Shown piece by piece: positions 6,255 through 11,521 of a stretch of DNA of 11,521 nt. The notes beneath the pieces were generated by a model that worked only from the letters and a program-made list of their open reading frames with translations, was not told the origin of the DNA and made no database searches. The position numbers and the translations under genes are program-made. The stretch is from Candidatus Elarobacter sp. (GTDB lineage Bacteria; Vulcanimicrobiota; Vulcanimicrobiia; Vulcanimicrobiales; Vulcanimicrobiaceae). The stretch lies in the NCBI GenBank assembly GCA_030150085.1, contig JASLGJ010000319.1, positions 1 through 11,521 on the forward strand, written 5' to 3'. Every line of letters starts with the position of its first letter. Within the stretch, counting starts at the first letter, position 1.

Positions 6255-6650
6255 GTGTCAAGCGACGAACAAGCCCTGCCCCCGAACTACCGGACGGTCC
6301 TCGACGTGGTCGAGCAGGCCGGCCCCGGCAGCCACCTCACGGCCCAGGACATCTGGGTGCGGGCCCGCGCGCTCCAGCCGCGGATCGGCTTCGCCACGGT
6401 GCACCGCGGGCTGAGCCGCCTGCACGAGCTGGGCGCGGTGATGAAGATCGACGTGCCGGGCGAGGCCTCGGCCGTCTACGAGCCCGCCGCCAGCCCCCAC
6501 GCGCACTTCCGCTGCACCGCCTGCGGCGAGATCGACGACTTCGACTACGCCGTCCCGGCCGAGACCCGCCGGGCCCTGGCCGAGCGCCACGGCGTCGCGA
6601 TCGCGAACGAGACCGTGACCTTCAGCGGCCTGTGCAAGAACTGCGGCTGA
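6255..6650 (+). CDS. PerR-like Fur-family transcriptional repressor
   Basis: A 131-residue metal-dependent repressor. The winged helix covers about residues 8-75 (TAQDIW, then [17 protein letters not shown] as the recognition region). Two CxxC pairs, Cys87/Cys90 and Cys127/Cys130, match the structural zinc site. Aligned with B. subtilis PerR, the regulatory metal ligands would be His27, Glu76, His82, His84 and Asp95. Asp at the position of PerR Asp104 is the residue linked to peroxide sensing, while Glu at the Asp85 position is a departure. The neighbours (peroxiredoxin, oxidoreductase, MsrB) support peroxide control. The reading frame is open back to 6165, but the promoter start near 6200 excludes the earlier codons. 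The chosen GTG lies 19 nt after GGAGG, which is far; an ATC at 6243 lies at the ideal 7 nt. Start uncertain, family sure. Confidence 0.88.
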   Translation: MSSDEQALPPNYRTVLDVVEQAGPGSHLTAQDIWVRARALQPRIGFATVHRGLSRLHELGAVMKIDVPGEASAVYEPAASPHAHFRCTACGEIDDFDYAVPAETRRALAERHGVAIANETVTFSGLCKNCG

Positions 6651-6723
6651 GCGCCTAAGCCCGGGCGCCGACGGCCATCCCGGCAGCGCCACCGCCGACC
6701 GCGTGCCGGCGGTCTTACGGTAC

Positions 6724-7125
6724 GTGAACGAGATCGAGAAGACCGACGCGCAGTGGCGCGAGGAGCTGGGCCCGGAGCGCTACGAGATCCTGCGCCGGGG
6801 CGGCACGGAGCGGCCCTTCAGCGGCACGCTCTACCACAACCACGCCGAGGGCACGTACGCCTGCGGGGCCTGCGGCGCGACCCTGTTCTCCTCGGAGACC
6901 AAGTACGAGAGCGGGAGCGGCTGGCCGAGCTTCTTCGCCCCCGCCGACCAGAAGAACGTGCGCCTGCTCGAGGACCGCTCGCACGGCATGGTCCGCACCG
7001 AGGCCCGCTGCGCGCACTGCGACTCGCACCTGGGCCACGTCTTCGACGACGGTCCCGCCCCGACCGGGCAGCGCTACTGCATGAACTCGCTCTCGCTCGA
7101 CTTCAAGCCGGCCGACCCGGCCTGA
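6724..7125 (+). CDS. msrB: Peptide-methionine (R)-S-oxide reductase MsrB
   Basis: MsrB repairs methionine-R-sulfoxide in oxidised proteins. This protein has 133 residues from the chosen start. [27 protein letters not shown] and [21 protein letters not shown] are family hallmarks. Cys47, Cys50, Cys96 and Cys99 make the structural zinc site, and Cys119 in RYCMNS is the catalytic residue (cysteine, not selenocysteine). The second, recycling cysteine that many MsrBs have just before GWPSF is Ser65 here, so regeneration probably relies on another reductant; the nearby YkuV-like protein is a candidate. GTG at 6724 puts the start directly before the conserved [11 protein letters not shown] longer start at GTG 6703 lies inside a 7-bp hairpin (6691-6697/6707-6713); neither has a clear ribosome site. 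It follows the PerR-like gene on the same strand, so peroxide control of both is plausible. Confidence 0.93.
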   Translation: MNEIEKTDAQWREELGPERYEILRRGGTERPFSGTLYHNHAEGTYACGACGATLFSSETKYESGSGWPSFFAPADQKNVRLLEDRSHGMVRTEARCAHCDSHLGHVFDDGPAPTGQRYCMNSLSLDFKPADPA

Positions 7126-7145
7126 CGCCCGCGCCGGACCGGGCT

Positions 7146-7170
7146 GAACCTTCCCGGCCCGGCCGCCGAC
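7146..7170 (+). promoter_or_regulatory. Possible ECF-type promoter of the sigma-factor operon
   Basis: GAACC (7146-7150), a 16-nt spacer and CGAC (7167-7170) resemble the GGAAC / CGTC pattern used by many ECF sigma factors, about 20 bp before the sigma gene. Autoregulation is usual for this family. In such GC-rich DNA the match could be chance. Confidence 0.3.
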
Positions 7171-7189
7171 GAACCGGCATGGAAGGGCG

Positions 7190-7747
7190 ATGACCGACGC
7201 CGACGACCGCCGCCTGCTGGAGCGCATCGCCGCCCGCGACCGGGCCGCGTTCGAGACGTTCTTCCGCGCCCACGGAGCGGCCGTCCACCGCTTCGTGCGC
7301 GACCTGGTGCGTGACGACGGTCTGGCCGAGGAGTTGACGAGCGACGTGATGGTGGAGGTTTGGCGCGGCGCCGGCAAGTACGGCGGCCGCGCGCGGGTGC
7401 GGACATGGGTCTTCGGGATCGCGCACCACAAGGCGATCGACGCCCTGCGCCGCCGCCGCACGGCGACCGTCCCGCTCGACGAGCTGCTCGGCGTGCCCGC
7501 GCCGGACGGCGAATCACCCGAGGAGGTCGCACTGCGTGCCGCCGACCGCGAGCGGCTCGACGCCGCGCTGGCGACGCTCTCGGCCGAGCACCGCGCCGTG
7601 CTCGAGCTGACCTACGTCGAGGGCTTCGCGCAAGCCGAGATCGCCGAGATCGTGAGCTGTCCGGTGGCGACCGTGAAGACGCGCGCCTTCTACGCCAAGC
7701 AGCGCCTGCGCGACGCGCTCGCCGCCGCCGCGGAGCGCGCCCGATGA
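7190..7747 (+). CDS. ECF RNA polymerase sigma factor (sigma-70 family)
   Basis: A 185-residue two-domain sigma factor. Residues about 18-90 are sigma region 2 (FETFFRAHGAAVHRFVRDLV, then the RTWVFGIAHHKAIDALRRRR helix that recognises the -10). Residues about 124-178 are region 4, with LSAEHRAVLELTYVEGFAQAEIAEIV and the helix-turn-helix VATVKTRAFYAKQRLRDAL. There is no region 3 and no long extension, so it is a plain ECF factor of normal length. The ATG follows GGAAGGG closely. The stop TGA overlaps the start of the next gene (ATGA), the usual translational coupling of a sigma factor with its cognate anti-sigma factor. The target regulon is not visible in the window. Confidence 0.95.
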   Translation: MTDADDRRLLERIAARDRAAFETFFRAHGAAVHRFVRDLVRDDGLAEELTSDVMVEVWRGAGKYGGRARVRTWVFGIAHHKAIDALRRRRTATVPLDELLGVPAPDGESPEEVALRAADRERLDAALATLSAEHRAVLELTYVEGFAQAEIAEIVSCPVATVKTRAFYAKQRLRDALAAAAERAR

Positions 7748-9054
7748 AGCACGACGTCGCCGAGCTGCTCCCGTTCTATGCCAACGGCACGCTCGACCCG
7801 GCCGACCGCGCGCGCGTCGAAGCCGAGCTCGCCACGTGCGCGAGCTGCACCGAAGAGCTCGACGAGCTGCGCGCGCTCGGCACCAGCCTGCGCGAGCGCG
7901 CCGCAGCCGCCCCGCCGCCGCCCGCGCACCTGCTCGACGCCGTCCTGGCCCGGCTGGACGCTCCGGCCGGCATCGGTCGGTCGGCCGCCGGCGCAGACGC
8001 CGGGGCGACGAACCCCAGTTCGAGCGCGCGTGCCGGAGCCGGTTGGGCAACCCGTTTCGGGCGCTGGAGTCCGCTGCGCGCGTCGTGGTGGGCGGTTCCG
8101 GCGCGCTATGCGACCGCCACCGCGCTGGTGGTCGGCTTGGGCGCGGCCGCCGTCGCGGGCTGGCATGCCCGCGTCGCCGACGGCGCGCACGACACCGTCG
8201 GCAACGGCACGGCCGAGACGCAGATGACGACCGTCTACCGGGTGACGCCCGGCCCGGGCCGTGACGACAATGCTCGACCCGCGCCCGTTCCGGCGCAGCA
8301 AGCCCTCAAAGCGAAGATCGACGCGGCGCAGCGCCCCGCCGCCGCGGCGGGCCCAACGGTCGAGAAGCAGCACCGGCTCGCCAAGCACGCGCGCCTGGAG
8401 ATGTACGTCGGCGATGTCGAAGCGGCGCTGCGCGGCGCGCAGAGCGCGGTCCGCGCCGCGGGCGGCGACGTGACTGCGCTCGACGACGCCAGCCCGCGCG
8501 GCGCGGGCGCCGTGCACGGCGCGGAACTGACCGTCGAAGTCCCCGCCGAGCGCCTCGACGCGACCCTCGACGCGCTGGCCAAGCTGGGTACGGTCCGCAA
8601 CCGCACCATCGCCGCCGACGACCTCGCCGACGCGCTGGTCGACGAGGAAGCGCGCCTGACCAACCTGCGCCGCGCCGAGCGCGACCTGCGCGCCCTGATG
8701 GACCGCGGCGGCAAGGTCGACGAGATCCTGACCGTGCAGCAGAACCTGAGCGAGGTGCGCGGCCAGATCGAGCAGCTCGCCGCGCAGCACCAGCACGACC
8801 TGCACCGCGTCGCGACCAGCGCGATCGCCCTGAGCCTGAGCGAAGACCGCCCCGACCCCGCGCCCGCCAAACCGGGCCCGACGGCCCGCATCGACGGCGC
8901 CTGGCACGCCGGCCTCAACGCCCTCGCCGACACCGCGGTGGCCGTCATCAGCGCGCTGGCGTGGTCGGTCGCCTACGCGCCCGTCCCGCTCGCGCTGGCC
9001 GGCGCGGCGTACGCGATCGCGCGCCGCATCCGGCCGGCTTCGCTCAGCGGCTGA
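7744..9054 (+). CDS. Anti-sigma factor: zinc-finger-like N-terminus, TM segment, DUF4349-like sensor domain
   Basis: A 436-residue membrane protein. Residues 1-50 resemble the anti-sigma zinc-finger domain that holds the sigma factor (LLPFYANGTLDPADRARVE, then CASC at 32-35). The usual HxxxCxxC is ExxxCxxC here; His3 remains as a possible ligand. A Pro/Ala/Ser-rich linker leads to a TM segment at about 121-140. From about 205-370 the protein looks like DUF4349: HARLEMYVGDVEAAL, AELTVEVPAERLDATLDAL, then a coiled-coil-like stretch at 290-350, followed by C-terminal hydrophobic segments at about 391-426. The domain between the membrane segments is expected outside the membrane. The likely job is to keep the upstream sigma factor inactive and release it on an envelope signal; the signal is unknown. 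The ATG at 7744 overlaps the sigma stop; the frame is open further upstream but only as a shadow of the sigma gene. Confidence 0.85.
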   Translation: MKHDVAELLPFYANGTLDPADRARVEAELATCASCTEELDELRALGTSLRERAAAAPPPPAHLLDAVLARLDAPAGIGRSAAGADAGATNPSSSARAGAGWATRFGRWSPLRASWWAVPARYATATALVVGLGAAAVAGWHARVADGAHDTVGNGTAETQMTTVYRVTPGPGRDDNARPAPVPAQQALKAKIDAAQRPAAAAGPTVEKQHRLAKHARLEMYVGDVEAALRGAQSAVRAAGGDVTALDDASPRGAGAVHGAELTVEVPAERLDATLDALAKLGTVRNRTIAADDLADALVDEEARLTNLRRAERDLRALMDRGGKVDEILTVQQNLSEVRGQIEQLAAQHQHDLHRVATSAIALSLSEDRPDPAPAKPGPTARIDGAWHAGLNALADTAVAVISALAWSVAYAPVPLALAGAAYAIARRIRPASLSG

Positions 9055-9069
9055 GGTGCCCGGCTCCGG

Positions 9070-9396
9070 TCAGTCGCTGACCCGCCGCCCGGCCACCGCC
9101 CGCACCCCGTCGAGGAATCCCCAGTGCCGCTCGTGCGGCATCGGCGCGGGCGCGGCCGGCGCGAGCGGCGGCAGCACGGTGATCTCGGTCGGATCGACCA
9201 CCGCGTGCGAGCTCATGCGGTGCCGCGCCAGCCGGTCGTGGGTGTCGATCGCCAGCCGCGGCCGCAGCCGCTGGTAGCCCTCGACCCAGCTAGCCTTCGG
9301 CCGCGCGTACGTCATCGGCACGTGGGTCACGTCGAGATGCTCGGGCGTCCAGTAGCGCGAGACCTCCGTGATCTCTTCACGATGTCGCAGCTCCAT
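9070..9396 (-). CDS. Small protein of unknown function
   Basis: I do not recognise this 108-residue protein. It has no signal peptide, no membrane segment and no cysteine. It is rich in Arg and His, with a Pro/Ala run (PPLAPAAPAPMPHERH) at about 76-91 and a conserved-looking middle, THVPMTYARPKASWVEGYQR. The ATG is well supported by GAGGGGG seven nt upstream, which makes a real gene likely despite the lack of homology. It converges with the anti-sigma gene, whose stop is only 15 bp away, with no terminator visible between them. A lower-GC stretch upstream (about 9425-9470) could hold its promoter. It may be co-transcribed with hicAB, which lies 112 bp upstream on the same strand. Confidence 0.6.
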   Translation of the reverse strand: MELRHREEITEVSRYWTPEHLDVTHVPMTYARPKASWVEGYQRLRPRLAIDTHDRLARHRMSSHAVVDPTEITVLPPLAPAAPAPMPHERHWGFLDGVRAVAGRRVSD

Positions 9397-9508
9397 CTTT
9401 GGACCCCCTCGGCGGCAACCCGGCGGTTACGTAAGAATCATTTCCATTCCAAGAAACGAGCAAACGGCCGCCCTCGTCACACTCCGCCGGAGAAACCGTG
9501 ACGAACGC
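9397..9508. other. Intergenic region with a lower-GC island
   Basis: The stretch between the small unknown gene and hicB contains TTACGTAA (palindrome, about 9426-9433) and an AT-richer run to about 9470, unusual in this GC-rich window. It probably holds the promoter of the small gene. I could not assign -35 and -10 boxes with confidence. Confidence 0.35.
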
Positions 9509-9718
9509 CTACGCGACCTCGACGACGTCCACGACCGTCGCGGGCGGCGGAACGGGCCCACCCGCCTCGCGCAACCCCTCGAGATGGAACGGAATGCCCT
9601 CGCGCACCAGCAGGCGCAACTCGTCGACCGTCCGCGCCGCGGCCGCATACCCGGGCAGATCCGGTACGAACGCGCTGTAGCCGGTCGACGTGGGCTCGTA
9701 AACGACCGCGTACTTCAC
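9509..9718 (-). CDS. hicB: HicB-family antitoxin
   Basis: A 69-residue protein with the HicB fold signature: KYAVVYEPTSTGYSAFVPDL, PGYAAAARTVDELRLLV, and the helix IPFHLEGLREAGGPVPPP. HicB binds and inhibits the HicA RNase. It is short: after VVDVVEVA there is no helix-turn-helix or ribbon-helix-helix DNA-binding domain, so it may not repress the operon by itself. The GTG start overlaps the hicA stop in GTGA and is preceded by AGG-like ribosome sites. A longer open frame reaches 9913 but only shadows hicA in another frame. The start and family are well supported by the gene pair; activity is untested. Confidence 0.88.
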   Translation of the reverse strand: MKYAVVYEPTSTGYSAFVPDLPGYAAAARTVDELRLLVREGIPFHLEGLREAGGPVPPPATVVDVVEVA

Positions 9719-9906
9719 TTCCAACCTGCCTGTCTCTGGAGATTTCTCCACGTTTTCGGCCCGATGATCTCGGCATCTTTCCCCGCGACCGTAACGACGC
9801 CCGGCTTGCACGGATGGCGCCACTGCTCGTGCGACCCGCGAACCCGAGCGAGGACCCACCCGTCCCGCCGCAGCAACCGCCGAACCTTGCGAAAGCTCGG
9901 CAACAT
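9715..9906 (-). CDS. hicA: HicA-family toxin (mRNA interferase)
   Basis: A 63-residue double-stranded-RNA-binding-fold protein, the usual size for HicA, which cleaves mRNA when HicB is lost. It opens PSFRKVRRLLRRDGWVLAR and then has GSHEQWRHP with the catalytic His26, followed by VVTVAGKDAEIIGPKTWRNL and the QAGW end typical of the family. The ATG at 9906 is preceded by AGG at 8 nt. The frame is open to 9963, but the extra residues have no family match. Toxin first, antitoxin second with a 4-bp overlap is the classical hicAB order. The pair lies between a structured repeat element and an unknown gene, an accessory-looking spot. Confidence 0.9.
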   Translation of the reverse strand: MLPSFRKVRRLLRRDGWVLARVRGSHEQWRHPCKPGVVTVAGKDAEIIGPKTWRNLQRQAGWK

Positions 9907-9990
9907 CACACATACCTGAACTCTTTCATCACCCCGCAATCCCACCCAGACGCAGAGTGACAAGCCCCTTCACCGTGCCAAGGCGGTGCG

Positions 9991-10116
9991 GCGGCGCCGG
10001 CTGACGGGGGCTACGAAGGCGTCCCGAAGCCAGGATGGCGAGAGGGGCGCCGCAGTGCAGCAAGGCCTCGCACACGATGTGCGAGGCCTTGCGTCCCCGT
10101 CAGCCGGCGGCGCCGC
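9991..10116. repeat. Nested inverted-repeat element, possible structured RNA, terminator or MITE
   Basis: The outer arms GCCGGCTGACGGGG (9996-10009) and CCCCGTCAGCCGGC (10095-10108) are exact inverted repeats of 14 bp. Beyond a 3-nt bulge, another 5 bp pair (9991-9995 with 10112-10116). Inside, CAAGGCCTCGCAC (10061-10073) and GTGCGAGGCCTTG (10079-10091) form a perfect 13-bp hairpin with a 5-nt loop. It lies directly downstream of the leftward permease operon and upstream of hicA. No convincing protein is encoded. I found no signal-recognition-particle or tmRNA signature and no clear target-site duplication. Confidence 0.7.
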
Positions 10117-10139
10117 GCCGCCCAGCCACCCAGGTTAGA

Positions 10140-11075
10140 CTAGCGCATGTTCGGGTCGAGCGCGTCCCGCAGCCCGTCGCCGAGGTAGTTGATCGCCAGC
10201 ACGGTGATCAGAATGCACAGCCCGGGGAAGATCGCCGCCCACGGCGCGACCGTGATGTTCGACTGCGCGTTGGCCAGCATGTTGCCCCAGGACGCCGTCG
10301 GGGGCTGGATGCCGAAGCCCAGGAACGACAGCGTCGACTCCAGGATGATGACGTTCGCGACCTCCAGCGTGGCCTGGACGATGATCGGCGCGACCGCGTT
10401 GGGCAGCAGGTGGCGGAAGATGATCCGCCCGTCGCGGTTGCCCAGCGCCTTGGCGGCCTCGGCGAACTCCCGCTCGCGCAGGCTCAGGAACGAGGCTCGC
10501 ACCAGGCGCGCGACGGCGGGCCAGGAGAGCCCGCCGATGATCAGCACGATGACCCCGAAGTTGAGCGAGGCCTTGTTCGAGGTGCCCGCCACGATGGCGG
10601 TCAGCACGAGCAGCAGCGGCAGCAGCGGGATCGAGAGCACGACGTCGGTGACGCGCATGATGACGAAGTCGACCCAGCCGCCGTAGTAGCCCGAGATCGC
10701 GCCCAGCACGGTCCCGATCGAGATCTCCATGATGACCGCGAAGACCGCGACGGTGAGCGAGATCTGCGCGCCGTAGATCAGGCGCGCGAAGAGGTCGCGC
10801 CCGTTCTCGTCGGTGCCCAGGGTGTGGCCGAAGGCGCCCGGGGCGAGCGGGTAGCCCTGCCAGTGGACGTTGTCGATCGCGTTGGGGTCCTGGTGCAGGA
10901 TCAGCGCGGTGATCGGCGCGGCGCACAGCGCGATCAGCACCAGCAGGATCATGATGACCCCGCCGGCGAGCGCGACCTTGTGCCGGCGGAAGCGCCGCCA
11001 CACGGTGTTGCGGGAGGGCGCGCCCTCCTCGGTCGCGGTCGCTGCCGAGGGGTTGAGCGGAAGCGTGGCGGCCAT
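10140..11075 (-). CDS. Dipeptide/oligopeptide ABC transporter permease, DppC/OppC family
   Basis: An inner-membrane permease of 311 residues. RFRRHKVALAGGVIMILLVL is the N-terminal cytoplasmic end and first TM. LGTDENGRDLFARLIYGAQISL (about 86-107) is the DppC/OppC family signature. The ATPase-contact EAA loop reads EFAEAAKALGNRDGRIIFRHLLPN (about 204-227), and the end is INYLGDGLRDALDPNMR, also typical. It would form a heterodimer with the DppB-like permease encoded just upstream; the ATG overlaps that gene's stop in TGATG. No binding protein or ATPase lies in the window, so the substrate (dipeptides, oligopeptides, nickel or other) is unknown. It is the last gene of its operon; a nested inverted repeat begins 24 bp after the stop and may end transcription. 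Confidence 0.95.
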   Translation of the reverse strand: MAATLPLNPSAATATEEGAPSRNTVWRRFRRHKVALAGGVIMILLVLIALCAAPITALILHQDPNAIDNVHWQGYPLAPGAFGHTLGTDENGRDLFARLIYGAQISLTVAVFAVIMEISIGTVLGAISGYYGGWVDFVIMRVTDVVLSIPLLPLLLVLTAIVAGTSNKASLNFGVIVLIIGGLSWPAVARLVRASFLSLREREFAEAAKALGNRDGRIIFRHLLPNAVAPIIVQATLEVANVIILESTLSFLGFGIQPPTASWGNMLANAQSNITVAPWAAIFPGLCILITVLAINYLGDGLRDALDPNMR

Positions 11076-11338
11076 CAGCTGTACTTCACGCGCGGGTCGA
11101 GCCAGGCGTAGCAGACGTCCGCGATCAGGTTGAAGGCGATGACCAGGAACGAAGTCAGCATCATGTAGCCCATGAGCAGCGCGAAGTCGAACTGCCCCAG
11201 CGCGTTGATGAACAGCCGGCCCATCCCCGGCCAGGCGAAGATCGTCTCGGTCACGACCGCGCCGCCGACCAGCCCGGGCAGCGAGAGGGCGATGACCGTG
11301 ACCAGCGGGATGAGCGCGTTCTTGAGCCCGTGCTCGAG
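11075..11338 (-). CDS. DppB/OppB-family permease, C-terminal part, broken at an inverted junction
   Basis: The minus strand reads HGLKNALIPLVTVIALSLPG, then GGAVVTETIFAWPGMGRLF, and ends YAWLDPRVKYS, the standard C-terminal third of DppB-type permeases. The stop overlaps the start of the DppC-like gene by one base, a normal operon join. Upstream of about 11338 the frame no longer encodes the protein: the expected EAA loop is missing from this strand and appears instead on the plus strand. The gene is therefore interrupted by an inversion junction and not by the window edge. Whether the cell has this broken gene or the join is an artefact cannot be told from sequence alone; I think artefact is likelier. 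Confidence 0.85.
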   Translation of the reverse strand, partial: LEHGLKNALIPLVTVIALSLPGLVGGAVVTETIFAWPGMGRLFINALGQFDFALLMGYMMLTSFLVIAFNLIADVCYAWLDPRVKYS

Positions 11339-11521
11339 GTGATCCGGACCGACTACATGCGCACCGCGGCCGCCAAGGGCGTGTCGCGCACCGCGGTCGT
11401 CCTCAAGCACGGGCTCAAGAACGCGCTCATCCCGCTGGTCACAGTCATCGCCCTCTCGCTGCCCGGGCTGGTCGGCGGCGCGGTCGTGACCGAGACGATC
11501 TTCGCCTGGCCGGGGATGGGC
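11219..11521. repeat. Near-perfect inverted repeat, 121-bp arms, reaching the window edge
   Basis: Positions 11219-11339 and 11401-11521 are reverse complements with two differences (11297/11443, silent Thr codon; 11335/11405, Glu/Lys). The 61-bp spacer is coding DNA of the same gene. The right arm may continue beyond the window. Confidence 0.93.
11330..11521 (+). CDS. DppB/OppB-family permease fragment, opposite orientation (fold-back copy)
   Basis: The plus strand reads VLEVIRTDYMRTAAAKG and then VSRTAVVLKHGLKNALIP, the EAA loop of a DppB-type permease in its proper context. It continues through LVTVIALSLPGLVGGAVV and ETIFAWPGMG to the window edge. It lacks an N-terminus and a start codon, because to its left the sequence switches to the reverse-oriented copy of the same gene. 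The last 121 bp repeat, inverted, the DNA at 11219-11339. It supplies exactly the piece that the minus-strand fragment lacks, so both most probably derive from one original gene. Confidence 0.8.
   Translation, partial: MLEVIRTDYMRTAAAKGVSRTAVVLKHGLKNALIPLVTVIALSLPGLVGGAVVTETIFAWPGMG

Noticed and set aside
7690..8907. Minus-strand frame opposite the anti-sigma gene
   Set aside because: No ribosome site or family motif; the plus strand carries a coupled sigma/anti-sigma pair.
9425..9470. GGAAT ... CGTAA on the minus strand as an ECF promoter, or a Fur box, before the small unknown gene
   Set aside because: The spacing is about 14 nt, too short for ECF promoters, it does not match the candidate box before the sigma gene, and the Fur-box resemblance lacks symmetry.
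9991..10116. Known structured RNAs (4.5S/SRP RNA, tmRNA, 6S RNA) as identity of the nested repeat
   Set aside because: I do not find the SRP tetraloop region with its conserved GGAAGCAGC-like motif, a tRNA-like part with a tag frame, or a 6S-type bubble; the identity stays open.
10035..11111. Plus-strand frame of 358 codons opposite the DppC-like gene, starting in the inverted-repeat element
   Set aside because: Composition is a typical antisense shadow (Arg, Asp, Gln, His), and the minus strand has an unmistakable permease.
1..11521. CRISPR arrays, transposases, integrases or phage genes
   Set aside because: No regularly spaced repeats and no transposase or integrase motifs were seen in either strand; the tRNA gene has no visible attachment-site repeat in the window.

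Overview
This is a high-GC window of about 11.5 kb, read from sequence alone. It probably comes from a poorly cultivated soil- or environment-type bacterium. Three features suggest a lineage such as Eremiobacterota (WPS-2) or a neighbouring group: a secreted protein with a copper-amine-oxidase-N (stalk-like) domain, an anti-sigma factor fused to a DUF4349-type domain, and strong GC bias at third codon positions. This placement is an inference; no marker gene here settles it.

Layout: (1) 1-129, minus strand: the N-terminus of a short-chain dehydrogenase, cut by the window edge. (2) 146-4771, minus strand: a perfect 15-bp terminator-like hairpin, a secreted stalk/Ig-like protein whose Shine-Dalgarno lies in a hairpin, and a large RND efflux pump with an unusual extra hydrophobic pair in the middle. 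(3) 4908-5102, minus strand: tRNA-Leu(GAG) with its own promoter, encoded CCA and an intrinsic terminator. (4) 5116-7125: an oxidative-stress cluster. A 2-Cys peroxiredoxin and a cytoplasmic YkuV-like thiol-disulfide oxidoreductase run leftward. A PerR-like Fur-family repressor and then methionine sulfoxide reductase B run rightward. The two arms share a divergent promoter region in which a 10-bp inverted repeat encloses overlapping -10 boxes, as expected for a peroxide-responsive switch. (5) 7190-9054, plus strand: an ECF sigma factor overlapping by ATGA a membrane-spanning anti-sigma factor that carries an extracytoplasmic DUF4349-like, coiled-coil-containing domain. (6) 9070-9906, minus strand: an unrecognised small protein and a hicAB toxin-antitoxin pair (toxin gene first, 4-bp overlap). 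(7) 9991-10116: a nested inverted-repeat element, non-coding as far as I can see. (8) 10140-11521: the end of a dipeptide/oligopeptide ABC transporter operon (DppC-like permease complete, DppB-like permease C-terminal part).

The right end is abnormal. Positions 11219-11339 and 11401-11521 are near-perfect inverted copies of the same piece of the DppB-like gene, separated by 61 bp that also belong to that gene but in the opposite orientation. This is most easily explained as a fold-back chimera (assembly or amplification artefact), less likely as a real inverted duplication.

The most attractive biology is the self-contained peroxide defence and repair module with its palindromic control region, and the sigma/anti-sigma-DUF4349 pair as a possible envelope-stress sensor. 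I see no convincing evidence for a wholly new defence or biosynthetic system.
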